Below, piece after piece: positions 46,238-58,765 of a DNA stretch of 64,000 bases. The stretch's first letter is position 1, and each line of letters begins with the position of its first letter. This DNA comes from Alentia gelatinosa (taxonomy: Eukaryota; Annelida; Polychaeta; Phyllodocida; Polynoidae): contig OX465589.1 in the NCBI GenBank assembly GCA_950022655.1, positions 23,190,126-23,254,125 on the forward strand, given 5' to 3'. Both the position numbers and the translations under genes were made by a program. The notes under the pieces were generated by a model. The model was not told where the DNA came from. It saw only the letters and a program-made list of their open reading frames with translations, and did not search any database.

Positions 46238-46642
46238 TTAGAGCGTGCTCGCACGAGCTATATACGTTGCCTATTAAAAGTTAGAGTGGTCACATACACT
46301 TTCAGCGTGCTGAGAAAAATCTATCTCTTCACTATCCGCATGCTATTCGCTGTGCTATTGGATAGGGAGAAGAGTGCCAGTGTCTGAGGGTCTGAGAGGC
46401 ATGCCCAGCTGACCATGACCAATCACTCAAGACAGAAATACCTCATTGACCTACTGGTGTTTGATATGGTTGGATCCTATAGATAGACTCAGGCAGTTAC
46501 AGAATTGGCATGTTTACTAGGTTCAAGTGGTTACAGAAAGCAATCCATAGACTGAATGTAACTCACACCTTTTACTTGTTAGAAATACATATAAAATTGC
46601 ACGCTCATTCATCAATGATGAACATTATATTTGCTCCTAGTT
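46238..46642. repeat. Diverged direct repeat, copy 1
   Basis: About 400 bp that match 47020-47412 in the same orientation ('ttagagcgtgct', 'agaggcatgcccag', 'gaccatgaccaatcactcaag', 'tttgctcctagtt'). Part of it also matches 18187-18297. This is a dispersed repeat of unknown class. Confidence 0.6.
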
Positions 46643-47019
46643 ATTTCATATATCACTATTGCTACTGAGACACTAAATTATGGATGGGAGATTATACGAT
46701 GAAACAATATCTGACATAAATGCCAACTTTTGTTGACTATTCCGGAGATCGCAGCCTAGACTCGTTTGGTGTGTCGCCGACTTTAGAGAGCTCTGCGTAT
46801 GAAAAAACTTGATCTACCACTTCAATTACCTCGTTTACTTCCTAATAGGATTGTTCTAACGGTTGTTTTGCAGGATCTTTTTTTAAAGCTTTTATTTATG
46901 CTGGAGGATACGCCATGCTTCATAATTTACCTACAAGCAGATTCTAAACTGTTTTCATGTGATCAAATGTGGTGAGAGATTTCATTGCTTTTTTCCTTGT
47001 GGGATATAGCTTGCTTTTG

Positions 47020-47412
47020 TTAGAGCGTGCTTGCACACGCTAATTACATTATCTAGAGGTCTGAGTGGTCACATTGAACTTTCAGTGTGCTCCCAGAAAA
47101 CTATCCCTTTACTATCTGCATGCTGTCCGCTGTGATAGTAAGAACAGAGCAGAGAGCCAGTGTCTCAGGGTCTTAGAGGCATGCCCAGTTGACCATGACC
47201 AATCACTCAAGACGAAAATACCTCAAGACCCACTGGTGCTTGATATGTTTGGACCCTAGACTCAGGCAGTTGCAGAAATATCAAGTTGACTGGGTTCAAG
47301 TGGGTTACAGAAAACTATCCATCGACTGAATCTAACCCAAACCTTTTAATTGTTATTCATTTATAATTGCACGCTCATTCATCTATGATGAACATCCTAT
47401 TTGCTCCTAGTT
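47020..47412. repeat. Diverged direct repeat, copy 2
   Basis: Second copy of the unit at 46238-46642, about 780 bp downstream, with scattered substitutions and small indels. The separating sequence is not duplicated. Confidence 0.6.
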
Positions 47413-50400
47413 CTTAGCGGCAGATATGACAAATTGCAGGACCTCTGGCTGGTTTCTTTTAAAGAATATATATAGAATCCCCCTCCACGCAAGACTATTA
47501 TAGCCAGTCAACTATGACCTGCTTAACTGTGTCATCTATTGGGCAGACCAGGAACTATATAAGTCACTAACTGCCCCACCCAAAACGATAATAGACTATT
47601 TACAGGTAAATTAGATAGAAAATAAATTGGTGCAAACAGTTCATTTTGAATAAATTGGTGCAAACAGTTTATTTTGTATGTTTCTTTCAATGTTCAATTG
47701 AGCACATTTCAGTGAACACATGGCTGTTATAGCTTTGTGTTCATGTTGGCTATTTTTGTTTTGCTTCTTCCTTTTTTCCATATTGTTAGAAATGGTCAAT
47801 TAGCTACTGTCCATCACTGATACTGACAGCACCAAAGCAATCACATGTAACCAATTGTCATTATCACCAACATATACAACTAAATTTATGTGTCACATGT
47901 AAAGGAAGAGCAGGGGATATTTCTTAGGAGGTCATCCTATCCTATATTATGCTAGGTACATGCTCTAATATTGGCCTCCCTATAAACAATCAACGATACA
48001 CTAATCAGAAAGGTCATTAGTGTTAACGCATGTCAGATGCACGACACAAGTACCCACCTTTATGAAAAGAAATCCTTGACGTCCCTGGAAACCCGTATCA
48101 ACTCCAAGGTCCAGATTATATCCGTAAACACCTTCATCCACGGCGTGGGGTCCCGCGCGCTCCCGCTGGCCCTCCTTGCCTGCAGAAGATGCCCTTCTCA
48201 CAACGCCCTTCTCCTAGAAGGTCCCTGAGATGCCCGTCTACCCTGCTTACCATGGCCCCGGGAGTAGGTGAGGGTGAATGAGGAGGGGTTAGAGAGGGGT
48301 GCGGTGGGGTAAGACCACGGGGTGAGGCAGGTGTGGTCCACGCCGGTATGCTCGTGAGTGCTGAGAGAACCAGTCACAGGTATCTTACCTACACACGCCT
48401 TGGATAGGGTCCAATCTGTGAGACTGCCAAGATCACAGCAGCGAGAGAGATGCAGGGAGGGGTGCGTGGGAGGGTGGCAAGGGGCTAATAAGCAAGGGTT
48501 ACAGTTAACCAGGAGCCCGGGACTACTGTGAGATCAGTCTAGGGGAGCAGACTGGGGGAGCAGAGATGAGGAGTGGGGAATATGCATAGGGGAGGAAGGT
48601 GGATGGTAGATTTAAGGTCTTTTTGAACGTAGAGGGTGGGGTGGGGCAAATAGATAAAAAGGAGACAGCTATTGGAGTGGGAAGGGAGGGGGTAAGTAGG
48701 TAGGTAAAAAAGTATACTGAGTAGGGTGTGCCGGTTTGACAAAGAAGATGGTGGTAAGGGGTGGCAGCAGGAGGATATAAGACTAGAGAGGATTAATTAT
48801 TGAGAATATAGACAAAGAAAATATACTGAAGCGATATGAAGAAGGGATGTGGGGAGGATATGAAGGAGGGCAATGGCGATTCATAATTGCGATAGTGTTT
48901 ATGAAGGTTCAGACTAAGGGCTTAAGGACTGCAGCAGGGTGGAAGGGAAAGGGCGGGTAGGAGAGAAAGGGGGAGAGACGACTGGGGACCGAGGTGGGGA
49001 AGCATGTGGCATAGCTGTGGGGAAAAGATAGTTATACTTCTAATGTACCTGTTCTACTCACCTGAATATAGTAGAGCTACCATTTACAGTTGGGGGTACC
49101 TGGGGCAGGCACCTAAACAACCAGTCACCCATAGCCTAATTGTGTAGGAGTTGTATTTAGGTAAAATTGACACGGTCCTGTGGTTGCAGTCACGACTCAT
49201 GCCAGATACACATAAGGTTTGGACGCACTCTACGATTTCTTTGATGTGACGTGTTCGTGAATAAAATCGTACTGACTAGAGTTTTTTCTCTCATCTCGTT
49301 GGTATAAGTAGCCTTATAAGAGACCCTATTTCTGATATTCACTTTAATTCACTGCACGAAAACCACCATTTTATTCATACATACGCCATCGCGGAAGTAC
49401 ATTTATTGGCTGAATTTTGATTTGTTTTCATATGTATATATACGCCCAGGGTTTATATACGGACGCGTCTTGGCTGTATTTCACACCCGGCGTATATGAG
49501 AGGAAATATCCCCCCCCGCCGCCTCCCGCCCGTTTGTGTTGGTATAAGTATAGGTGTCCTTCGTGGGAAACCCTCCCCCGTGATTCTAGTTGATCTTCAT
49601 CTGGTCATCTTGCGGCATGCGTCGGTTAGAGTTAGGTCTCTCACCCACTGTGCTTCTGACACGCTGCAGATACACTACGACACAGAATTTGTCAACCTTT
49701 CGAAACAGTTATGATGCAGAGAATTGGTGTAATAGCCATTTCGCATAAATTTAGTCATGTTGAAGTATCGCAAAGAGTGTGAGGAACTGAATGTAATAGG
49801 AAGATAATTTTAGAGGGTTGACCAGCTACAAGAACAAAGAATCATTCGGCCAACACGTTGCAAAGATTCAAACAAAGTGTAACACATTTTGATAGGCAAT
49901 AGACAACCAAACTCAGAAATATTTGAAATATTTTTCTACAATACGGGAGTTATGCGACAGATAGAGTTCCTTTATCAGCGTCCACTAAAATCATCTACAA
50001 GATATTCTAATAATGGTCTTATAGTAAGTACAGGGCTGGATGTACTATGTGTAAACGAGGATCATATTTGGCTGCGAGTGTTTGTGAACATATTTCTTGT
50101 TAGGTGTCATTACCTCAGGCCTCTGAACAAAAACACAAACGTGCATTAATTATGTCGACAGACAGATCCTTGGGGCTCACACATGACCAACTCCCTTTTT
50201 ATTTCTCTGCACGAAATAAGACTAAACAGAATAGAAAGTAAAGTAAAGCCGACAGACGAGTAGATGTTACTTGTACTACTGACTGTAATACTATGCTATC
50301 ACAGTAATTCTGACATAATTCTAGAAAACACATAGGGAGTGAGTATTGACATAGTCTGCGCATACCGAAAAATAGTGCGCATGGGAAAATAGTACACAGC

Positions 50401-50453
50401 TAAAACGAACTAATTTCGCATAGCATCTGTCTGGAAAAGGTGGGTAATAAAAA
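47413..50453. other. No gene confirmed; G-rich purine tract and dispersed repeat
   Basis: At 48250-49010 the plus strand is strongly purine (GGAGGG, GGGTGG) rich. A minus-strand frame at about 48055-48210 ends at AAAG|GTGGGT and reads VDEGVYGYNLDLG, but its phase does not fit the MS4A-like exon downstream. About 49345-49510 repeats the family seen at 9290-9722. Confidence 0.4.
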
Positions 50454-50596
50454 CAATATAGACTGGTTCCAGATCAAAGCTGTTTTATGCTCCTTAGAGT
50501 TTACTGTGCGCAATATCCTTACATGCGCTTAGATATGACTACGCATCAACTAGTCGGAGCATACGACCTGATGTATCTGAAACCAGTCAATATTGT
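50454..50596. repeat. Nested palindrome, ACAATATTGACTGGTTTCAG family, copy 3
   Basis: The outer arms 'acaatatagactggttccaga' and 'tctgaaaccagtcaatattgt' are preserved. Inner arms are more degraded than in copies 1 and 2, but 'atatcc..catgcgc..atat' remains at the centre. Confidence 0.7.
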
Positions 50597-50926
50597 GTAT
50601 ATACAAGAATATTTGACTGACTTTTCATCGACGGATCATTAATTGAGTATATCATTCCAGGATTCAATGTTTATTTGTTTTGTGGCTGTTTGAATGTTGA
50701 AGAATTATCCAACAATTCCTCAAGCAAATATCTAAAACAAGAACTGAACTGCTAGGTTAATTTTGAATTTCGCAGGAACTCAATTTACCACTTTGTTCTA
50801 CATGGCATTTCTGGTGTCGGGGAATATTCATATACATGAAGTGTGCGGCCATTTCACAGTAGAGCAAGGACAATTGGCTTTGTATCATATATGGGAAGAT
50901 GTGTAGAATGTAACCGCAGATGCCTA

Positions 50927-51292
50927 ACCCGGCGTTTACACTAGACGACTAAATATGTGGCGACTGTAGATCGTTAGCCAATAGTCGCCAGGCGGTGGCA
51001 ATGTCCACCGCAAAAGTCGTCTACATCAGAATTTACCCGAGCGTTCACACTGACGACTATGAGTTTCACAGAATCGCCGCCCATCTATAGACGACTCATT
51101 CAAGGCAGCTCGAAATAGTCGCCGGGGTCAGAGCGTGTCTAATAGTCGTGAGGTGGTGCTTTATTGCGTAATCAGACGATCTGCAGTCGTCATGCACTTG
51201 GCGTTTATATTAGACGATTTCTAGACTTATACGGCTGAAAGTCGTCAGGTTCAAGAATCGCCGCCTATAATCGTCTAGTGTAAACGCCGGGT
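50927..51292. mobile_element. MITE with ACCCGGCGTTTACACTAGACGA termini
   Basis: A 366-bp element flanked by TA on both sides (50925-50926, 51293-51294). Its terminal inverted repeats are at least 22 bp (acccggcgtttacactagacga and complement). The interior is rich in 'gtcgtc/gacgact' and 'agtcgcc' words in both orientations. No transposase is encoded. Confidence 0.85.
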
Positions 51293-52317
51293 TACTTAGA
51301 CACACGAGGTAAACTTCTGAGTGACTAAGAAGGTGACTATAGCCTCACGCCTAGTAAGCGAAAACTAGAGTTCGTGACTGCCTAAAAACATCGACATAAA
51401 TTCTTACAGAAACGACAGTTTTTACGTAAACGCTGGGCAAGGTAGCTCGTATTGCTTGGAGATTTATTCGTCATTGCTTCTGTCTCTGTGGCCACGCTAA
51501 GTATCTATAAGAATTCCTTACTAAATTTCCTCCACATCAAAACTCTACCATGATGTATAATTCATACTTTAACGTTTTATATCTTGTCCTGGTCATCACA
51601 GTTATAAAACTGTTAAACCTGCCTAACATAACTCGTATGTACCATTCCTTTATATTAAACTTTAAAAGGAGGTGATTTACATAGTTGGTAGTAACATCAT
51701 GGTATGTTGGTTTCATAGAAGGTATGTTTTAAAGGCCCTATAGTCAGTAAGTCTACATCTTCTTAATACCTATCCAACAACGGCCAAGAAGAACGTGAAT
51801 GACTAAAATCTTTTTAGGGATAGATTGTATCAAGAACAAGCAACACTTCTTATGATCACGAATAGCAGAGATACAACTTTAAAGAGGAAGTTTGGAAATG
51901 CCAAGGAAAAAACCAAAGCAATCCGGAGACTGAAAAGTAAAACGATCGAAGTTGTTAACTTTAAAATACTCACATCCAAACCTTTAATTATTTTCCATGT
52001 TTTATACCTTTAGAATGTAAATTACCACTGCAAACCCATTACTACTGACTCGCTATTTTATGAGATGCATATGTTGATGTTCATGTATAGCAAAAATAGT
52101 GTATCAGAAAACGCTTTTGTATACCAGTAAAAATATAAGTAATGTGACAAAAAGATAAACATGACTAAATTGTTATTTTCCGTGAGAAGGCAGCAGGATG
52201 TATCGAAGTGGAAAAGATGTGCATTTATACCTTGCCAAGATCGTGTTAGTGACACATTACAGCACAGTATAATGTATTACCGAGATTTTCAACTGTAAAA
52301 GACATACTCAATAGAGT
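51293..52317. other. No gene recognised
   Basis: AT-rich and unique-looking, with no supported exon. Confidence 0.4.
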
Positions 52318-52632
52318 TAGGTCCGGCGTCCACTGAGCTCCATATTGTCTACGATAGACCTCACGATGTTCCGAAAAAACAAGTATGATACACGCTAATG
52401 TTCCTACTATAGACGTTTGTCTAAGATAAAGAGGTTCCCAATTGTCTATGTTTCCTGAAATAGGCAATAACTCTTGACTAATAATTCCATTACCTCCTAA
52501 TTACTCATTCTCTCATTGAATGTCTCCAGTAAATTTCACCCAATAAATGTTTCTATATGAAACTCTTCTGCGTTAGGCACAGCCCATCGGGAGGTTTTAA
52601 ATGTCTATCGTAGTCGGTGGGCGCAGGGTCTT
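52318..52632. mobile_element. Diverged GGCGTCCAC-type MITE
   Basis: The left end 'aggtccggcgtccactgag' with 'tctacgatagacctc' faces a right end 'aatgtctatcgtagtcggtgggcgcagggtct'. The inverted match is imperfect. The layout and words resemble 2144-2424, so this is probably an older relative. Confidence 0.5.
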
Positions 52633-53539
52633 CAGACAGTACCTCTTTAGAAAGATAATGCCATTGCCAATTTAAGAGAGTCTTTAGCAAACTGTCTTCC
52701 GGTAAAAGGTTAGTTTCCTATAACTACAGAGAGTTTTTGTTATGTTTTATGATCTTTTATTGTATTTAATTTTCATACACTGCTCCTCCATACAACTACG
52801 ATCTGATATTGTCCGACATATATACAGAGGCCACTAACTTCTGACCAATATCTCAAATACAAGTGGTAAAGATGGGAATCTTAGGTGATAGTTATGTGAA
52901 ATTCAATTGGTTTCTATGTCTTTACCTTTTCAGACGCAACACTTTCTTAAATAGAGGATAAGGTGTTCAGATCACAGTTCTTTAAGTGACAATAAAAAGA
53001 CATATTCCCCTATCTATTTGTAGGACCTACTGGATGTGTGTCTTTTGATGATAGTCGAGAATACATAGGCGAAGATATGCACAATCCGAGACATTTTCAT
53101 AGCTGATATCATATTTTTGTCATTCGCATAATATGAATTATTGTATCGGGTTGAATAACTGCTACGGCTACTCCGATACCTTCAGAGAGCTTTAATTGAA
53201 ATTCTATCGAAATGCATCGCAACATGTTAACTATATATGCAGTAGTATTACCAAAGAGATTCATAAAGTCATTGGTCTTTAAGATTCTATTTGCACCAAC
53301 TACGCCGGGAATATTGTGAATATAATTTTTTATATTCTTGTTAAAATATTTCAATGGCATTTTCCTAATCTTATACATGCGCTCTAGAAATAGCTGCGAG
53401 ACTGTTATTTTTCCTATAAAACTAGTTTCAATGAAGTGTTGCATCCCTTCACATATTTGCCTCACTTTATTCATTCTTCTACATCTTTTTCTGTACGAAT
53501 CTCAGAAAATCACTAGCACTTCAAATCCGTCGTATATGT
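52633..53539. other. No gene recognised
   Basis: A 121-codon minus-strand frame (53109-53474) exists in AT-rich sequence. It shows no recognisable motif, so I treat it as chance. Confidence 0.4.
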
Positions 53540-53825
53540 CTTCAAAACCATGATATACGAAAAAATTGTCTCTTTGTGCTAGAGAGCAAAAGTAAGACTC
53601 TATTGATATATTCTATGATTCTTTCCAGAAGATGAATGATAAAAACAACAAACAGTGGTTTGTGGACAGGCACCTCTGTAAACCACTCGAGGCACTCGTG
53701 TACTTCTACAAGTCGCCAACTCGTGGTTTACGGCAGCCTGTCTAGAAAACCATTGATTAGTGTCTATATATGAGTTATGAGCATATCTAAGCAGTCTCAT
53801 ATATGGACTATATATCATATAGTTT
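53540..53825. repeat. Nested palindrome related to 42136-42600
   Basis: The arms 'tgatatacgaaaaaattgtctctttgtgct' and 'gtggtttgtggacaggcacctctgtaaaccactcgagg' correspond to words at 42141-42290. The right arm has 'cgtggtttacggcagcctgtc'. The centre (gaggcactcgtgtac...) is much shorter than in the larger element. Confidence 0.55.
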
Positions 53826-54159
53826 GAAGGTATAAATAAACAAAGTAGATTTATATATCATTTACTGAGACTTACAGGAAGTATAATTTGAATTGGCACA
53901 AAATCCCAAGTATTTTTCATACCACGCACAATCAATGCAGCAGAAACAGAGCAAGGATATATCAACAGTTTGTACTCCATGAGTTTGTCATGCGTGACAA
54001 AGTTCGGGTAGGCCGCGGTGCTTGTGTGCTAACTGGTAGATTGGGAAGTTTCACTGGGTCTGTTTATAAACTCATTCAGTGGCAGTCTGAAGGGCCTCAG
54101 CGTGACCATAAACACTGTTTGCCACTGGTCAGTTCAATGTCTACCTCTTCGCCACTATA

Positions 54160-54697
54160 CAGAGGAGGTGTGAAGCGTAGCGCCCCCTATTGTTTTGGCA
54201 TGGTCTCAAATGACAGCTGAATGCGGATTCCTATGCTAAAATAGACTAACTGGTAACAGCTATTACATACAAACTTTTAGAGCTCTATCCAAAATATTTT
54301 CAGATATTGATAGAGTGAAATCTAATGTACTCCAAACCACAATAGAGCTCAATAGAGCTCCACGTTTTGTGCCTGTTTTGTGTCGTGGAATACAACCTTT
54401 TTTTTTCACAAATTCCAATGTTCAACCTATGACAGGAAACCTAAGCCATAGCACAGGTATATGATATGTGTATCACTAAATAGGCCCATGTCTTAGGTTT
54501 CTAACAATGTTTTGTTTATCAAAATCGGCCTATTATTCATGACACAAGAGCTATTTGCATTTTGCATGTTTTGGTGTGGGCTCTTCTCAGAGCTCCTTCC
54601 CTCTTGCTGGCATGTTCGAAAGTGGCACTGTGAGGCAGCCGCGATCGTATATATGACCCAAGTCACTATAGGGGCGCTGCGCTTCACACCTCCTCTG
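54160..54697 (-). mobile_element. 538-bp MITE with 9-bp target duplication, copy 2 (inverted)
   Basis: Same length as 6231-6768 and nearly identical to its reverse strand; only a few single-base differences are visible (e.g. near 54331 and 54447). A perfect 9-bp target duplication GCCACTATA lies at 54151-54159 and 54698-54706. The target differs from that of copy 1, so these are independent insertions and not parts of one large inverted duplication. Confidence 0.9.
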
Positions 54698-54820
54698 GCC
54701 ACTATACTTGATGCGAATTGAACATTTAGAGTGATTCTGCGAGGCCATGACAACCAGCTGTCACACGTTCCCGGAACCTCGCTTTACAGATGCGGGTGCC
54801 ACTTACAGTGCGAAATCTAC

Positions 54821-55035
54821 TAAGTCCACTGAATTCGCTTAGAATTCTCGTGAGACAATGCAACTATGTGACCGTGCAAATGCATGCGACCATGCGAACA
54901 CATGCGAGAAAAAAAAATCAAAATGGTTTTAACATTGTCGCATGCCGGTCGCATGTGCATGCGAATTCGCAGGAGACACGCGACTCCACAGTGACGACCA
55001 TGTGAACCGTTGAACGCCTGATCCACTAAAGTGAA
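54821..55035. mobile_element. MITE with CCACT termini, relative of 33163-33444
   Basis: The left 'aagtccactgaattcgctta' and right 'gatccactaaagtgaattttt' are inverted. The interior is dense in 'gcatgcgac/gtcgcatg' words and shares 'gcgaattcgcaggagac' with the 33-kb copy (gagaattcgcatgagac). Confidence 0.55.
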
Positions 55036-55190
55036 TTTTTAATGGCTAAGGGGATTTGGTGCAAACTTTTTTTCTGATTTGTTCTTTATACTGGAAACTC
55101 TACTAGGGTTAGGAGTAACCCTATTTTCAGTAGGCTCCAGGGCCATGGTTCGATGTTTTCAGTATTTCATGCATAGTATGAGAAACGTAT

Positions 55191-55420
55191 ATATATATAT
55201 TTTTTTTTTATTCAATAAAGTTTAATGATAGAGGCATTCGCCTATTGGCGATCTTCCATGCAAGAGTCAAGGACATTACAAAGAACAGGACATTATACAA
55301 GGACAACAGAGTCCAAATGCGTCTTGGCTCACATTCAAAGCAAGGCTGGACGTGTGACGGTATCCACGGGCCGGGATAACGATCGTGTGGGGTATGGGGG
55401 TCCTGTATAGCCGCGTAATT
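55191..55420 (-). repeat. Dispersed repeat related to 34080-34310
   Basis: It shares 'ttggcgatcttccatgcaagagtcaaggacat' and the neighbouring 'caataaagttta' with 34080-34310. The class is unidentified. Confidence 0.4.
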
Positions 55421-56282
55421 CAACGATGCAAATTACGGATCATTATTGGTAAAAAGTGAAAATCGAAGTCGTCTACCAAATAACAGAGATCTTTTAATTT
55501 TTCAGATGTTATATTCCCCTCGGAGAGTTAGACTAAAGATATCAGAACAACAACAGAACATGTAGACGAAATTCCTTATATTTTGGCGGGAAAGTAAAAA
55601 AAAAAGGCTCTTGGCACGAAAAAAAATCGCAGTGCATCGGAAGCCATCAATATTGCGGACGATTCATCACGATATTTCCGCATATATTTTGTAGTGTAAC
55701 GTAAAGTTTCGCGATCCTTTTCATCGGGTAGAAGATGTGTTTTCAATGATGCAGAATTCATAGGCAACCTGATCGGGTTTCCAAGTAAGTTGCGTGAGCG
55801 CCCAAAATTTGCCAAAGATTTTAGGTGCCCATTCCAACGCGAAAATCCACATCTACGATTATGATAGAGACATAAAGAAACACTCCGAAATAAATTCTGT
55901 ATATTTTTCGGTTAAATTGGTGGCTCGGTGGAATCAGCTCTTTTTAGAGCCTACATATATTTGATTATGTACACACCTGCACCAAAATTGACCACCATCG
56001 AATTACTTTATCCTGGACATTGACTTATTTTGAACCTAATCTATGATCAGTTCGATTATAATCACTGCCTGTGATTGCAAGTAGTATACATGATAAGTCC
56101 AGTGTTGTAATCATGTAAAACTCATTTATGCACCTGTTTTGGTATTAAAACCAATTGTAAAAGTGCACCCATGAAACTGGAATCAGCAAACATACCGGCG
56201 TGTTGCCGAAACTTTCTTCAGTATAATAAAGAATTTAAAAAAAACATAGATTAAAGAGTATTGTGTTTCAGGCGCATCCCAA
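55421..56282. other. No gene recognised
   Basis: AT-rich with no supported exon or repeat boundaries. Confidence 0.4.
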
Positions 56283-56345
56283 GTGGATCCCGTGTGTGAT
56301 TTAACCCGACCAACCCCTAAATCGTAGAAGGGGTTGGTTGCCAAA
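56283..56345. repeat. Dispersed repeat, inverted relative to 5185-5262
   Basis: 'Tgtgatttaacccgaccaacccctaaatcgtag' and 'ggttggttgccaa' are the complement of words at 5185-5262. The extent beyond this core is unclear. Confidence 0.45.
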
Positions 56346-56539
56346 CTACTGTCTACCCGCGCTACGTCACCAGCCCGCTCATAGTTCCCATCTGGCCCAC
56401 ATAGAGGAGCCACCGGCCGGTCGGAGCTCACAAAGCTTTTGCAAGTCAACGCGGCTTGCAGTCCTCCGCTGTAGAGGTCTACAGTGAATTCGGCACCGTG
56501 CGAACTGGTATCCGCTGTAGAGGCTATCCTACACGGTTA

Positions 56540-57005
56540 CTGGAGAACTCGACCCGACACGAACTCGACCCGTAGTTTTCTGGAGAACCCGACCCTTTAT
56601 GGAGAATTCGGTTGGAGAACTCGACCCGTTTCAAATACTTATGACTAAGACATTTTCATATAGAATGAAAGGTCTGACGAGTTAGGGATAGGGCTAAGGT
56701 TAGGGATAGGGTTAGAGATAGGGTTAGGGTTAGGGTTAAGGTTGGGGATAGGGTTAGCGTTAGCTGTAGAGGTCTAGGGATAGGGTTAGGGATAGGTTTA
56801 GGAAGAGTTTTCTGCTTGTTTTCTTCCCCAGAGAAGACCAAATTTGAAGTCAAGATAACATATTTACTACTAAATATAGTATTTATTCACAGTTGAGACA
56901 CTTCAATTGAAAAGATATAAAGCGGGTCGAGTTCTTAAAACGGGTCGAGTTCGTTACGGGTCGAGTTTTTTACGGGTCGAGTTCGTTACGGGTCGAGTTC
57001 TCCAG
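56540..57005. mobile_element. TIR element with CGGGTCGAGTT arrays and telomere-like core
   Basis: A 466-bp element flanked by TA on both sides. The left end CTGGAGAACTCGACCCG is mirrored at the right end (CGGGTCGAGTTCTCCAG). Subterminal zones repeat ACTCGACCCG (left) and CGGGTCGAGTT (right, five times at 56932-57000). The core, about 56683-56808, is a degenerate run of GGGTTA/GGGATA units like the metazoan telomere repeat. No protein is encoded. Confidence 0.8.
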
Positions 57006-58765
57006 TATTCCTTTACACACCCTCCTCGCCTCCACCTGCAGTATAAGTAGATCTATGTGATTCTCACAAGTTTATATACCAACTTGCACCACTAACCATG
57101 GCATGGCATGTTGCCCCCTCTCGGATAAGAAATTCTTGGCATTTAAACAGCCATGCCGTCCTTGAATACAGCATAATGCCATAAAGTATTATAAACTAGT
57201 AAAGAAATATATAAGATATTTATATTCCAGAGTAGGTAGAGGGGCCAACTTTTGGCTTCATTTGTACATTTACCTGGACAGGTGTGAATGTCAGGTGTAA
57301 GAATACGCTTCACCTCTCTGAACAGATTAATTTTTCATGAACTATCAAGAGCTGGCGGCCAAATGCCCAAGGAAAATGGCAGCTACGATATATTTTCCTT
57401 TTTAAACTATTACATAAAAAAGGAGAGGGAAAAGGAAACTGTAAATAAATATTGTACTTATTTCCTCGGTCATATTCTGTCCTAACTATACCTAATTCCA
57501 TCACCCAGAAAAGGTTGGAACAATCAATGCATATTATACAATGGTACCATGGTAACTGTACGGACATTTGCTTGCTTACGAATGAGAGAATGTTGAACCA
57601 AGAAATATTAGATAAAAAGAAACAAAAGGGTGGCAACTTCTTTCAAGGCTAGGGACTGAAAAAGTTAGGCCGATTAGATAAGATAGATTTAAAAATTTGT
57701 TTCAAAACTTAAAAGGAAAAAGGAAAAAGAGAGCAATAAGACCACAAGGTTAAAATGGTGAAGATATGGTGTAAAAAAAACACGGAAACTTATTTTACAG
57801 AGGTGCATGATGTATGGATATGTAGAAAAGATTAATAAAAGATTGCTTTTAAAAAAAGGTGTCTTTCTCGTTGAAACAGAATATTAGAATGAAAAGATAG
57901 TTTGATAAAGACATGGTATTCAAATGTCCCCCTTCTGTATACTACAAATATAAATATTCACCTATCTTTTCCTTTGGTATGTATTAGAGCCTCAGTTTCG
58001 ATCCTCGGTTTCGAATAATATATGTTTAATATGAAACTCTATGTGTTAGAGCCTCATATCAGAATGATATACGATTTCTCATCAGTTCACTGAAAACCCC
58101 CAAAGTAGAATTCAAATTGGATTTAAGATAACCTGATCTTTGAAGAGGCTCATTCAGTGCATATATATGTGTTGTGTATGGCATGGTACATAACAAGGCT
58201 GTCAATATTTACAGGCGAACAGAAAGCTCCTAAAATTGATGGAGTAGAACCTTGTTTAGTCTATGAATAGCAAGTGATAGTCTCAATGTGTCTAACAAAT
58301 ATTCAATATATATATATATGTTAAGTATATAGATTAGCTGTTGTCCAAATGTTGTAATGAGTATCATGACTTTTTAGTTGCTTAGATGACATCTGATTTT
58401 TCCTGTAAAATGGCAACAACAATGTATCAGGCCATAACTCAATGGCTTCAACATCAACATAGACTTAGCCTCTGTCCCAAAAGGTATCCCATCTCCCAGT
58501 CGAGTTCATAAATCTGTAGCTAACATAAATCTGTAGACAACAGTTGCATCAATTTTTGAATAGAAGGAGCAAAGTCAGTAAGACTTTATTCACTTCCAAC
58601 TTTGATTTTTACCTAATATGGTGGACTTTCTCTGAGGTGGACCAATCAACATCATCAGTACTTCAAATATCAATTGCTGATAGTCGATGTCAGCAAAATA
58701 TGCATTGGTATGAGACATACATGATCTTAATGAATTACAGCAATGTAGAATCAGCATAGGGATAA
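57006..58765. other. No gene recognised
   Basis: AT-rich and purine-rich (57650-57850). Frames such as the overlapping pair near 57288-57650 have no motif. I found no repeat boundaries. Confidence 0.4.

Noticed and set aside
48055..48214. Candidate N-terminal exon of the MS4A-like gene (minus strand, ending AAAG|GTGGGT, with DEGVYGYNLDLG)
   Set aside because: It ends in phase 0, while the exon at 41332-41531 needs a phase-1 partner. Without an intermediate exon it cannot be joined.
53109..53474. 121-codon minus-strand frame
   Set aside because: It lies in AT-rich sequence next to a palindrome, has no motif, and is likely chance.
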